A stretch of DNA of 16,160 nt from Actinomycetes bacterium (GTDB lineage Bacteria > Actinomycetota > Actinomycetes > Actinomycetales > Cellulomonadaceae), in NCBI GenBank assembly GCA_023390875.1, contig JAEWCA010000555.1:1-16160 (forward strand). The letters are read 5' to 3'. A program made the position numbers and the translations under genes. The notes under the pieces were generated by a model. It was not told where the DNA came from. It saw only the letters and a list, made by a program, of their open reading frames with translations, and did no database searches. Below are positions 7,004 through 14,546 of this stretch, in pieces (within the stretch, counting starts at the first letter, position 1; each line of letters begins with the position of its first letter).

Positions 7004-8680
7004 GTGTCGAAGCGCGGTCGCCCCTCCCTGCCTGGATCGTTGCGGGACGTCTTGTCGGCACGTTCGTCCGGTCCGCGGACGGTGGTCCTCGTCGCGGTCG
7101 TCGCGCTCGTGGGGCTGGCCGCCGGGCTGCTGCTGAGCACGAGGATCGTGTCGCCGTCCCGCGCCGCCGCCGCCGCGGCACCCCCGACCGCAGGCCCGAT
7201 CACGGTCCCCGTCGAGCAGCGAGAGATCTCGAACCGGGTGGTCGCGCGTGGCGACGCCGACTACGACGACCCCGTGGATGTCAGCCTCGAGGCGGGGGAG
7301 CTGACGGGACCGGTCGTGGTCACGGGCCGAGTACCGACGGTCGGGACGGAGCTGACGCCCGGTTCGGTCGCGCTCGAGGTCGTCGGCCGGCCCGTGATCG
7401 TGCTGCAGGGCGACATCCCGACCTACCGGACCCTGCGTGCCGGGGTCAGCGGACCGGACGTCCTGCAGCTCAAGGCCGCGCTCGTGGCGCTGGGGATCGG
7501 GGTGGGCGACGCGACGTCGAGCGCGTTCGACGCGAAGACGTCCGCGGCCGTCGAGGAGCTGTACCGCCGTGCCGGGTACCCCGCGCCGACGGCCGGCAAG
7601 GACGCGACCGACGCGCTCACGGCGGCCACCTCCACGGCACGGTCGACGGAGCAGGCCGTCGCGGCCGCCCAGCGCGCGCTGACCCAGGCGACCGCCGGGC
7701 CGCCGTCGTCGGAGCTCATCGAGCTCGACACCGCCGTCGCGGTCGCCCAACAGGATCTCGCCGACGCCCAGGGGGCGTGCGCCGCATCGACGAGCGACTG
7801 CAGCGCGTCGTCGGTGCTCGCGGCCCAGGGCGCGCTCGACGCGGCCACGGCACGACGCAACGAGGCCCGCACGTCACCCGACACGTCGGAGCAGTCTGCC
7901 GCGCTCTCGGACGCGAGGGCCGCCCAGGCCGACGCGCGGACGGCCCTCGCAGCGGCCAAGCAGGCCGTGCTGACCCCGCTCCCGGCGAGCGAGGTCGTGT
8001 TCCTCCCCGCACTGCCGCGGCGGGTCGACGAGGTGGCGGTGCGGCTCGGCGGCCGGGTCGACGGGAAGGTCCTGACGGCGTCGGGTGCGTCGATCGCTGT
8101 GGACGCCTCCGTGGACGCCGCGGACGGCAAGCTCGTCGAGGTGGGAATGAACGGCACCGTGCTGCTCGACGGGACCGAGATCGCGGTGCGGGTGACGAGC
8201 GTCCGCCCCGCCGGTGACACCGCGCCGAGCGCGGCGACGGCGTCGACGCCAGCTCCGACGGCCGAGACGTCGGACGCCCCGACGTCCGCCCCGCCACCGG
8301 ACACCTCGAGGGGCGGGACGGGCACCACGGGAGGCGACCGCGGGTCGACGGACCCCGCCGCCGGGTACGTCGTGCGTGTCGAGCCGTCGACCGAGCTCAC
8401 CGCGGACCTGGTCGCCCGGCTGCGTGGTGCGAACGTGCGCGTCACGATCCCGGTCAGCTCCAGCGGCGGCGCCGTGCTCGCGGTGCCGCTCGCTGCGCTC
8501 ACGTCGGGTGCGGGCGGTGAGAGCCGCGTCGAGCTCCGGCGGCCAGACGGCACGAGTGCCGTCGTCGACGTCGAGACCGGTCTGGCGGCCGACGGCTACG
8601 TCGAGGTCCGGTCGTCGGACCCGGCGCTGCACGTGGGCGACCGGGTCGTCGTGGGCACGGCTGCGAGCGGTGCAGGATGA
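7004..8680 (+). CDS. Exporter adaptor subunit (MacA/HlyD-like) with peptidoglycan-binding domain
   Basis: A 558-residue membrane-anchored adaptor for the ABC exporter encoded downstream. One membrane helix lies at about 26-45. A peptidoglycan_binding_1-like segment (about 145-192; RAGVSGPDVLQLKAALVALG) follows. An Ala-rich coiled-coil hairpin spans about 203-325, with Cys259 and Cys266 close to its turn. A beta-barrel-like region comes next, then a Thr/Pro/Ser-rich linker (about 400-445) and a C-terminal strand-rich domain. The GTG at 7004 was chosen because a -10 element lies 7 bases upstream and a 23-codon upstream extension has no ribosome-binding site. Its stop overlaps the ATPase start (ATGA). 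Actinobacterial adaptors of this kind often carry a peptidoglycan-binding domain. The substrate is unknown. Confidence 0.85.
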   Translation: MSKRGRPSLPGSLRDVLSARSSGPRTVVLVAVVALVGLAAGLLLSTRIVSPSRAAAAAAPPTAGPITVPVEQREISNRVVARGDADYDDPVDVSLEAGELTGPVVVTGRVPTVGTELTPGSVALEVVGRPVIVLQGDIPTYRTLRAGVSGPDVLQLKAALVALGIGVGDATSSAFDAKTSAAVEELYRRAGYPAPTAGKDATDALTAATSTARSTEQAVAAAQRALTQATAGPPSSELIELDTAVAVAQQDLADAQGACAASTSDCSASSVLAAQGALDAATARRNEARTSPDTSEQSAALSDARAAQADARTALAAAKQAVLTPLPASEVVFLPALPRRVDEVAVRLGGRVDGKVLTASGASIAVDASVDAADGKLVEVGMNGTVLLDGTEIAVRVTSVRPAGDTAPSAATASTPAPTAETSDAPTSAPPPDTSRGGTGTTGGDRGSTDPAAGYVVRVEPSTELTADLVARLRGANVRVTIPVSSSGGAVLAVPLAALTSGAGGESRVELRRPDGTSAVVDVETGLAADGYVEVRSSDPALHVGDRVVVGTAASGAG

Positions 8681-9432
8681 GCCAGCCGTTCCCGGTGCCC
8701 CACGTGGCGCCGGACGTCGAGTCGGGCGTCGGGCCGGGCGTCGAGCCCGAGGCCGACCGGGCTGAGCCGCTGCTCTCGCTGCGGGGTGTGTTCCGTGACT
8801 ACGGCGAGGTCGGCGTCAGGGTGCTCGACGACGTCGACCTGGACGTGGACGCGGGCGACTATGTCACCGTCGTCGGCGACTCCGGCTCCGGCAAGTCGAC
8901 GCTCCTGCACATCCTCGGCCTGCTCGACCGACCGACGCGGGGCGAGTACGTCGTCGACGGCCACCCGACGAGCACGCTCAGCGAGTCGGCCCGTGCCGAG
9001 CTACGGGCCGGGAGCATCGGGTTCGTGTTCCAGGCGTTCCACCTGCTGCCGCACCGCACCGTGCTCGAGAACGTCCTGCTCGCCACCCTCTACTCCGGTG
9101 TGCCGCGCCGGGAGCGTGTCGCGCGGGCGATGGACGCCCTGGAGCGGGTGCACCTCATGCACCGGGTGGACTTCCTCCCCACGCGCCTGTCGGGCGGCGA
9201 GCGCCAACGGGTGGCCGTGGCCCGCGCGGTCGTCGCGGGGCCGCGGCTGCTGCTCGCCGACGAGCCGACGGGCAACCTCGACCGGGGGAACACCGCGACG
9301 GTGCTCGACCTGTTCGACGAGCTGCACGCGAGCGGCCTGACGCTCATGGTGATCACGCACGACGCCGGTGTCGCGGCCCGCGGTCGGCGGCAGGTGGCGA
9401 TCGTCGACGGCCGGCTCCGGGAGCCCGCGTGA
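8677..9432 (+). CDS. ABC transporter ATP-binding protein (MacB/LolD-like)
   Basis: A 251-residue cytosolic ATPase that drives the exporter. It shows Walker A GDSGSGKST (67-75), Q-loop Gln119 in FVFQAFHLLPHRT, signature LSGGERQR (171-178), Walker B LLLADEPTGNLD (191-202) and the switch His228 in ITHD. The first 30 residues are a Pro- and acid-rich extension not usual in the family, so a later start is possible, but no better one is seen. It overlaps the adaptor upstream (ATGA) and the permease downstream (GTGA), which indicates tight translational coupling of all three. Confidence 0.96.
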   Translation: MSQPFPVPHVAPDVESGVGPGVEPEADRAEPLLSLRGVFRDYGEVGVRVLDDVDLDVDAGDYVTVVGDSGSGKSTLLHILGLLDRPTRGEYVVDGHPTSTLSESARAELRAGSIGFVFQAFHLLPHRTVLENVLLATLYSGVPRRERVARAMDALERVHLMHRVDFLPTRLSGGERQRVAVARAVVAGPRLLLADEPTGNLDRGNTATVLDLFDELHASGLTLMVITHDAGVAARGRRQVAIVDGRLREPA

Positions 9433-10673
9433 CGGTGCGCCCGATCCAGCGTCGGGACCGCTTCGGCGCTCGTGACCTGCTCCTCGAGGCCGTCCACGGC
9501 GTGGGCTCGCGCCCGGGGCGGCTCGTCCTCACCATCATCGGCACGGTGCTCGGCACCGCGTCCGTGGTCGTGACGATGGGTCTGGCGCAGACCGCAGCCG
9601 GCCAGATCGACCGGCAGTTCGACGCGGTCGCCGCGACCCAGGTCGTCGTCACGCCGCAGCGGGAGCAGGGGGCTGACGGTGCGGCTGGCGGCACCCAGGG
9701 GGCACTCCCGTGGGACGCGGCGGAGCGGGTCCGCCCGCTCTCGGGCGTCGTGGCTGCCGGCAGCGACGCGGACGTCGACCTGCGTGGTGCCCGCGTCCGC
9801 TCGGTGTCCGTGTCGGACCCGTCCGCGCCGCCCCCGCCGGACCTCCCGGTCGTCGCGGTCTCGCCGGGCTTCCTGTCGGCCGTGGACGGTGACGTCGTGA
9901 CGGGGCGGTGGTTCGACGAGGGGAGCGAGGCGCGTGCCGACCGCGTCGTCGTCCTCGGCGCCAGGGCGGCCGCGCAGCTCGGGCTCAGCAGTGTCGACAC
10001 CCAGCCAGCGGTGTTCATCGGGGACCGCCCGTACACCGTCATCGGCATCGTCGACCGGCTCCAGCGGCGGGCCGACGTGCGCGACGCCGTGCTGCTGCCC
10101 GTGTCGACCGCGCGGGCCGACCTGGGCCTGGCGGCGCTCGACGAGGTGCAGATCCGGATCACCGTCGGCGCGGGTCCGCTGGTGGGTGCCCAGGCGCGCG
10201 TCGCGCTGGACCCGCGCGCGCCCAACTCGTTCGACGTCCAGGTCCCTCCGCCCCCGTCGGTCGTGCAGCACAACGTCAAGGCGGACGTGAACGCGATCTT
10301 CCTCGCGCTCGGCGGTGTCGCACTGCTGGTCGGCGGGCTGGGCATCGCGAACGTCACGCTGCTGTCGGTGATGGAACGCACCGGCGAGATCGGGTTGCGT
10401 CGCGCGCTCGGTGCCCGTCGCCGGCACATCGGGCTGCAGTTCGTCGCCGAGTCGTCGGTGGTCGGCCTGCTCGGCGGGATGCTCGGGGCCGCGCTCGGTG
10501 TCGCGGTGGTCGTGGGCACGTGCGCGGTGCGGTCGTGGACGCCGATCCTGGACGTCCGGCTCGTCGCGGGTGCCGCTCTCGCCGGAGGTGTGGTGGGTCT
10601 CGTCTCGGGGATCTACCCCGCGCTCAAGGCCGCGTCGATCGAGCCCGTCGCGGCGTTGCGCGGAGGAACCTGA
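9429..10673 (+). CDS. ABC transporter permease (MacB/FtsX family)
   Basis: A 414-residue permease with the four-helix MacB layout: helix 1 at about 33-54, a large external domain (about 55-285), then helices at about 288-312, 338-362 and 378-398. The block SVMERTGEIGLRRALGARRR between helices 2 and 3 is the family hallmark, and GIYPALKAASIEPVAALR is the typical C-terminus. The GTG start overlaps the ATPase stop. MacB-type systems move substrates from the outer side of the membrane by mechanotransmission rather than passing them through a channel. What this one exports (peptide, antibiotic, lipid or wall fragment) cannot be told from sequence. Confidence 0.95.
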   Translation: MTVRPIQRRDRFGARDLLLEAVHGVGSRPGRLVLTIIGTVLGTASVVVTMGLAQTAAGQIDRQFDAVAATQVVVTPQREQGADGAAGGTQGALPWDAAERVRPLSGVVAAGSDADVDLRGARVRSVSVSDPSAPPPPDLPVVAVSPGFLSAVDGDVVTGRWFDEGSEARADRVVVLGARAAAQLGLSSVDTQPAVFIGDRPYTVIGIVDRLQRRADVRDAVLLPVSTARADLGLAALDEVQIRITVGAGPLVGAQARVALDPRAPNSFDVQVPPPPSVVQHNVKADVNAIFLALGGVALLVGGLGIANVTLLSVMERTGEIGLRRALGARRRHIGLQFVAESSVVGLLGGMLGAALGVAVVVGTCAVRSWTPILDVRLVAGAALAGGVVGLVSGIYPALKAASIEPVAALRGGT

Positions 10674-10726
10674 CGGTGGGCACCACCGGACAGGGACGCC
10701 CCCGCACGTCGGTGCAGAGGCGTCCC
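10674..10726. terminator. Bidirectional terminator between convergent operons
   Basis: Two hairpins lie in the gap. CGGTGG/CCACCG with a 3-base loop (10674-10688) directly follows the permease stop. GGGACGCC/GGCGTCCC (10693-10700 with 10719-10726) contains an inner GCAC/GTGC stem. Placed between converging genes, they can serve both strands. Confidence 0.7.
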
Positions 10727-10734
10727 GTCGTGCG

Positions 10735-11217
10735 TCAGATCCAGGTGCGCTGCTGCTTGCCTGCCGTGTTGACGCAGGTGTAGTAGTTGCCGATCCCCGG
10801 GAAGCTCGTCCCGGGGTAGAAGTACAGCGTGTCCCGGGTCTGGTTGCCGTACTGCCCGTCGACCGTGATCTCCTTGCCCCGCTGGAAGTTCTTCAGACCG
10901 TTCTTGGTGTCGGGTCCGAAGGAGCCGTCGACCTGCGAGTCGCCGATCCAGATGAGCTCGCAGTACATGACGGCGCGCTGCATCGCCTTCACGCCGTTGC
11001 CCGTGTTGCCCTGGACCAGGTAGCAGTTCGACGAACCCGCGCTCGACACGGGCAGGATGTACTGCCACTGCGTGCCGGCGTTGTAGGTCTTCGCGGCGGT
11101 GCACGGGGTGTTCGCGGTCGCCGCCGAGCCGGCGGTGGCCGTGGTGAGCACCCCGGCGACGGCGAGCGCCGCGGTGGCGGCCACCGTGAGGAGACGGAAC
11201 TTCCTCTGCGCCGTCAT
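10735..11217 (-). CDS. Secreted peptidoglycan-binding-like protein, copy B
   Basis: A 160-residue exported protein. A signal peptide has a basic start (MTAQRKFR), a hydrophobic core and a likely cut near GSA-A (about 32). The mature part holds a peptidoglycan_binding_1-like repeat (VQGNTGNGVKAMQRAVMYC, then VDGSFGPDTKNGLKNFQ and ITVDGQYGNQTRD). Four cysteines (39, 65, 86, 148) match the paralogue upstream in position and probably form two disulfides. The ATG shares one base with the stop of that paralogue (TGATG) and has no ribosome-binding site of its own, so it is translated by coupling. No catalytic domain is present, so a wall-binding role is the most that can be said. Confidence 0.88.
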   Translation of the reverse strand: MTAQRKFRLLTVAATAALAVAGVLTTATAGSAATANTPCTAAKTYNAGTQWQYILPVSSAGSSNCYLVQGNTGNGVKAMQRAVMYCELIWIGDSQVDGSFGPDTKNGLKNFQRGKEITVDGQYGNQTRDTLYFYPGTSFPGIGNYYTCVNTAGKQQRTWI

Positions 11218-11654
11218 CAGTTGCAGAAGTAGTAGTCGCCGGCGCCCGGGTTGTACGCGCCGTCCAGGAAGTAGATCCGGTCGCGGGTCTGGTTCCCGTA
11301 CTCGCCGTCGACGGTGATGCCGGCGCCCGACTGGAACGTCTTCAGGGCGCTCTTCGTCGCCGGGCCGAACGAGCCGTCGATCCCGGACGAGCCGACCGAG
11401 ATGTACTCGCAGTACTTCAGGCCGCGCTGCAGCGCCTTGACGCCGTTGCCCTGGTTGCCCTGCACGAGGTAGCAGTCGGTCGAGCCGGAGCTCGTGGTCG
11501 GGGCGGTCCAGGCGAACTGGGTGCCGGCCCGGAACGTCTTCGACGTGGTGCAGGGCGTGTTCGCGGTCGCCGCCGAGCTGGCGGTGGCGGTCGCGAGCAG
11601 GCCGCCGACGGCGAGGGCTGCCGCCGCGACGACCGTCACGAGACGGTTCTTCAT
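11217..11654 (-). CDS. Secreted peptidoglycan-binding-like protein, copy A
   Basis: A 145-residue exported protein that is a close paralogue of the next gene, alike through nearly the whole mature region. The signal peptide is residues 1 to about 28 (KNRLV, hydrophobic core, ASSA). The mature part has a peptidoglycan_binding_1-like repeat (VQGNQGNGVKALQRGLKYC, DGSFGPATKSALKTFQ, ITVDGEYGNQTRD) and cysteines 35, 61, 82 and 144. The ATG at 11654 was chosen because GGAG lies 6 bases upstream; an ATG four codons earlier has a closer-set GGAG. It lacks the 12-residue C-terminal tail of copy B. It is first of the pair, with imperfect direct repeats upstream. Confidence 0.88.
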   Translation of the reverse strand: MKNRLVTVVAAAALAVGGLLATATASSAATANTPCTTSKTFRAGTQFAWTAPTTSSGSTDCYLVQGNQGNGVKALQRGLKYCEYISVGSSGIDGSFGPATKSALKTFQSGAGITVDGEYGNQTRDRIYFLDGAYNPGAGDYYFCN

Positions 11655-11680
11655 GTGCTTCTCCATCTTCTCCGGGGAAC

Positions 11681-11722
11681 GTCTTGCTCCGAGCCCGGCA
11701 CGAACCGGGTCCGGTCTTGCTC
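11681..11722 (-). repeat. Direct repeats upstream of the secreted protein pair
   Basis: GTCTTGCTC occurs exactly at 11681-11689 and 11714-11722, 33 bases apart, and each is followed by a GCCCG...GAACC stretch, making an imperfect tandem repeat of about 33-38 bases. It lies 27-68 bases before the start of copy A, in its promoter or leader region. It could be a pair of regulator sites about three helix turns apart. Confidence 0.5.
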
Positions 11723-11754
11723 GTGCCCGTCGCCGGGCGCGAACCACGGGGCCG

Positions 11755-11771
11755 CGGCGCCCGAGGCGCCG
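11755..11771 (-). terminator. Hairpin after the lipoprotein gene
   Basis: CGGCGCC-CGA-GGCGCCG is a perfect 7-bp stem with a 3-base loop, 67 bases past the lipoprotein stop on the minus strand and about 100 bases before copy A. It probably separates the lipoprotein transcript from the secreted pair. No T-run is seen. Confidence 0.5.
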
Positions 11772-11837
11772 GACAGCGGTCACGCGACGTCGCCAGTCAG
11801 GACGGCGGCGTCAGGCGAGTCATTCGTGGAGGCGGGA

Positions 11838-12965
11838 TCAGTGCGTGCCGGCGGCGGCGAGCAGCGACGTGAGCTGGCCTTGGTGGCCGGCGACGAAGTC
11901 CGTCTCCAGGCGGACGAGGACCTGCGTGACACGTTCGACGTACCGCGTCGAGGCGCGGCAGTCGAAGTCGGCGACCGCGATCCGGTGCTCGGCGTCGGAA
12001 CCCACGAGGTAGCGGCGCTCCACCGGGATCTGGTCGGCGGTCTCGTCGGGCTTCGGCCACTGCGCCGCGCCGTCGGGAGGCGTCAGGACGGCAAGCGTGT
12101 ACGCGTCCATCGGGGCGAGGGACGACCGCTGGGCGAACTCCGCGGGCGGCTCGACGTCGACGCCGGCCTCGAGCATGCAGGCGGTCCACTCCTCGTCCAG
12201 CGCATGCGTGGCGGGGTCGGACGTGAGGTCGCGCTGGACCACGTCGCCCATCGCCCGGATCAGGGGCACGAACTGCGCGCTGAGCGACTCGTCCACGACG
12301 GGGCCCGGGTGGGCCGACTCGGCCCGGCCCGCGCACCCGCCGTCGGGCTCCGGCGCCGGGTCGTCGGGGCCGTGGCTTCCGGTGAGCACGAGCTGGTACG
12401 CGGACTGGGCCTTCTCGGAGAGCGTCGCGACGTACGCCGAGTTCTCGTCGACCGACTCGGCCTTCGCGCGGTCCGCCTCGGCCCCGTCGACGTCGTCCGT
12501 GCCGTAGCCCCAGCGCTCGGCGTCGCCCCGGCTCTCGGGCAGCACCGGCAGCGGCAGGCTGTCCCGTGTCCAGGGCAGGACGAGCGTCTCCGACTTCTCG
12601 AAGGCGTCGGGGCGGTACTCGAACCCGGCGTCCTTCATGCAGGCCGCGGTGTCGTGCTGGATCGCCTCGTACCGCGCGCGGGCGGTGGCCTCGTCCGGGG
12701 CCGGCCCGTTGACGACCGCGTTGACGGCGGGACCGTACGGCGTGAACGGCGTCTCCGTCCCGATCGGGAACGCCGTCCGGGGACGGGGCGCCCCGTCGGC
12801 GGTGGCCGCGGCGGACGCGGGGGCCGAGTGGGTGTCGTCGCCGGCCGCCGGCCCGGGGTCGCCACCGTCGCAGCCGGCGAGCAGCAGGGCCGAGATCGTC
12901 ACCGCCGCTGACAGTCGGAGGAGGGGGCCTGCGATGTTCCGTCCGAAATGTCCTTGGCGATGCAC
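11838..12965 (-). CDS. Lipoprotein of unknown function with paired CMxxAG motifs
   Basis: A 375-residue predicted lipoprotein. A basic start and hydrophobic core lead to the lipobox LLAGC (Cys32 would be lipidated). After an Ala/Pro-rich spacer come two similar segments, [10 protein letters not shown] (Cys109) and [10 protein letters not shown] (Cys263). Between them is ERWGYG (150-155), and Cys211 and Cys336 ([10 protein letters not shown]) may pair with the others. I recall actinobacterial lipoproteins with this CMxxxGF/WGYG/C pattern next to adaptor-ATPase-permease operons like the one here, but have no firm name for them. The GTG at 12965 was chosen because TACAAA ends 7 bases upstream and the signal sequence then has normal length. 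It faces the exporter operon with only the secreted pair between. Confidence 0.8.
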   Translation of the reverse strand: MHRQGHFGRNIAGPLLRLSAAVTISALLLAGCDGGDPGPAAGDDTHSAPASAAATADGAPRPRTAFPIGTETPFTPYGPAVNAVVNGPAPDEATARARYEAIQHDTAACMKDAGFEYRPDAFEKSETLVLPWTRDSLPLPVLPESRGDAERWGYGTDDVDGAEADRAKAESVDENSAYVATLSEKAQSAYQLVLTGSHGPDDPAPEPDGGCAGRAESAHPGPVVDESLSAQFVPLIRAMGDVVQRDLTSDPATHALDEEWTACMLEAGVDVEPPAEFAQRSSLAPMDAYTLAVLTPPDGAAQWPKPDETADQIPVERRYLVGSDAEHRIAVADFDCRASTRYVERVTQVLVRLETDFVAGHQGQLTSLLAAAGTH

Positions 12966-12972
12966 GGGGGGA

Positions 12973-12978
12973 TTTGTA
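12973..12978 (-). promoter_or_regulatory. -10 element for a probably leaderless lipoprotein mRNA
   Basis: Read on the minus strand, TACAAA ends 7 bases before the GTG start at 12965, with no ribosome-binding site between. This matches the layout at the exporter operon (6991-7004). No clear -35 was found. Confidence 0.4.
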
Positions 12979-13122
12979 CCACGGTACGCGGGCCCTGCGT
13001 GGGCGTTCTCGCAGATGGAGGGCCGCTGCCGCCGGAGAACCGTCGAGTCCAACCGATCGGGTGACGGGGTGGTTCGAGTCGGCGATGCTTCACACGATCG
13101 GGTGGACGACGTGTCCGCGGCC

Positions 13123-13154
13123 GTCTGCCGTCGGCGGATCTGCGCACGGCAGAC
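13123..13154 (+). promoter_or_regulatory. Two overlapping PopR-like boxes upstream of the clpP pair
   Basis: Box 1 (13123-13139) reads GTCTGCC-GTC-GGCGGAT and box 2 (13138-13154) reads ATCTGCG-CAC-GGCAGAC. Each matches 11 of 14 positions of the palindrome TTCTGCC-N3-GGCAGAA, which I recall as the PopR site at clpP3 in Streptomyces lividans. The box centres are 15 bases apart and about 80-95 bases before the clpP start, fitting an activator site. The outer arms GTCTGCCGT and ACGGCAGAC also form an exact 9-bp inverted repeat. The rest of the gap 12979-13226 shows no gene. Confidence 0.6.
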
Positions 13155-13226
13155 CGGGGGTCCGGGGCGAGATGCGCGGTGGCAGCGTCGAGAGGGTCAG
13201 CACGACGACCCCGACGGAGGCCCACC

Positions 13227-13844
13227 ATGATCACCGCACGCACCGCGGCACCACCCACCACGCGACCGTTCGACGACGACCTGTCGACCCGGCTGCTGCA
13301 CCAGCGCATCGTCGTGCTCGGGCAGGAGGTGGACGACGAGCTCGCGAGCCGGGTGTGCGCGCAGCTCCTGCTGCTGTCCGCCGAGGACCCCCGCCGCGAC
13401 ATCGCCCTCTACATCAACTCGCCGGGCGGGTCCGTGAGTGCGGCGCTCGCGATGTACGACACCATGCGGCTCATCCCGAACGACGTCTCGACCCTCGCGA
13501 TGGGGCTCGCCGCCAGCGCCGCGCAGTTCCTGCTCAGCGGCGGGACGCCCGGGAAGCGGTTCGCGCTGCGGCACGCGCGGGTGCTCATGCACCAGCCGTC
13601 GGGCGGCATCGGCGGGACGGCGATCGACATCGCGATCCAGGCGCAGAACATGGCGCACGTGAAGCGGACCATGCAGGGGCTCATCGCCGAGCACACCGGG
13701 CAGAGCGTCGAGACGATCGAGAAGGACTCCGACCGGGACCGCTGGTTCACCGCCGAGGAGGCGCGCGACTACGGCTTCGTCGACCGGGTCGTCGAGCACC
13801 TCGACGACGTGCGGCCCGACGTGGCCCGGAAGGCAGGCCTCTGA
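13227..13844 (+). CDS. ClpP-type serine protease, first subunit of an accessory pair
   Basis: A 205-residue ClpP subunit of normal length. The triad is Ser97 (GLAASAAQF), His122 (MHQPSGG) and Asp171 (SDRDRWF), all intact. The oligomer and active-site block [19 protein letters not shown] is present. The ATG at 13227 is preceded by GGAGG at 6 bases. The stop overlaps the next clpP start (TGATG), so the two subunits should be made in equal amounts and form a mixed 14-mer. No clpX or tig lies alongside, unlike the housekeeping clpP1P2 locus, and a PopR-like regulator follows. It therefore resembles Streptomyces clpP3 in context. Confidence 0.95.
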   Translation: MITARTAAPPTTRPFDDDLSTRLLHQRIVVLGQEVDDELASRVCAQLLLLSAEDPRRDIALYINSPGGSVSAALAMYDTMRLIPNDVSTLAMGLAASAAQFLLSGGTPGKRFALRHARVLMHQPSGGIGGTAIDIAIQAQNMAHVKRTMQGLIAEHTGQSVETIEKDSDRDRWFTAEEARDYGFVDRVVEHLDDVRPDVARKAGL

Positions 13845-14455
13845 TGGCCGGCCAGTACACGATCCCGTACGTCGTGGAGCAACGGCCGACGGGGGAGCGC
13901 GCGTCCGACGTGTTCTCGCGGCTGCTGTCCGACCGGATCGTGTTCCTCGGCACGGAGATCGACGACGGCGTCGCGAACGTCGTCATCGCGCAGCTGCTGC
14001 ACCTGCAGTCGGAGAGCGCCGACCTGCCGATCCACGTCTACATCAACTCGCCCGGCGGCTCGATCACGGCGTTGCTCGCGATCTACGACACCATGCAGTA
14101 CGTGAAGCCCGACGTGGCGACGTTCTGCCTCGGGCAGGCCGCGTCGGCCGCGGCGGTGCTGCTCGCCGCCGGGACACCCGGGAACCGGCACGTGCTCGAG
14201 CACGCGCGGGTGCTGCTGCACCAGCCGTCCGGGGGTGCCGAGGGGACGGCCGCCGACCTGGAGATCCAGGCGGGCGAGATCCTGCGGCTGCGGGCGCAGG
14301 TGGACGACGTGCTCGCCCGGCACAGCGGCCAGACGGTCGAGAAGCTGCGGCGGGACACCGAGCGGGACCTCATCCTCACGGCGCAGCAGGCCGTCGACTA
14401 CGGGCTCGCCGACCGGGTGGTGACGACGCTCAAGGGGCTGACCGCGGCGGCGTGA
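13844..14455 (+). CDS. ClpP-type serine protease, second subunit of an accessory pair
   Basis: A 203-residue ClpP subunit with Ser101 (QAASAAAVL), His126 (LHQPSGG) and Asp175 (TERDLIL), so both subunits of the pair look catalytically complete. The N-terminus [20 protein letters not shown] resembles the second subunits of actinobacterial pairs, which often start with a longer segment before the YINSPGGS block. Translation is coupled to the first subunit by TGATG. An unfoldase such as ClpX or ClpC must be supplied from elsewhere. The counterpart in Streptomyces would be clpP4; that name is inferred from context, not from a tree. Confidence 0.95.
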   Translation: MAGQYTIPYVVEQRPTGERASDVFSRLLSDRIVFLGTEIDDGVANVVIAQLLHLQSESADLPIHVYINSPGGSITALLAIYDTMQYVKPDVATFCLGQAASAAAVLLAAGTPGNRHVLEHARVLLHQPSGGAEGTAADLEIQAGEILRLRAQVDDVLARHSGQTVEKLRRDTERDLILTAQQAVDYGLADRVVTTLKGLTAAA

Positions 14456-14517
14456 CGAGTCGGTGCAGGCGACAGGTGCAGGCGGGAGGCACGGACGGAC
14501 AGCCCGAGCGGGTAGAC

Positions 14518-14544
14518 GGCCCGGGAGGACGGCGGTGCCGGGCC
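14518..14544. terminator. Bidirectional terminator between clpP pair and regulator
   Basis: GGCCCGG (14518-14524) and CCGGGCC (14538-14544) form a perfect 7-bp stem with a 13-base loop, ending 2 bases from the stop codon of the convergent regulator gene. Confidence 0.6.
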
Positions 14545-14546
14545 GG

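Noticed and set aside
13053..13226. Small gene between the lipoprotein and clpP
   Set aside because: No frame combines a ribosome-binding site with sustained G/C third positions; the space is explained by divergent control regions and PopR-like boxes.
12974..13850. Long plus-strand frame that runs in phase into the second clpP from upstream
   Set aside because: It overlaps the whole first clpP in another frame and its translation there is Arg/Ala-rich; the second clpP has its own ATG at 13844 coupled to the first.
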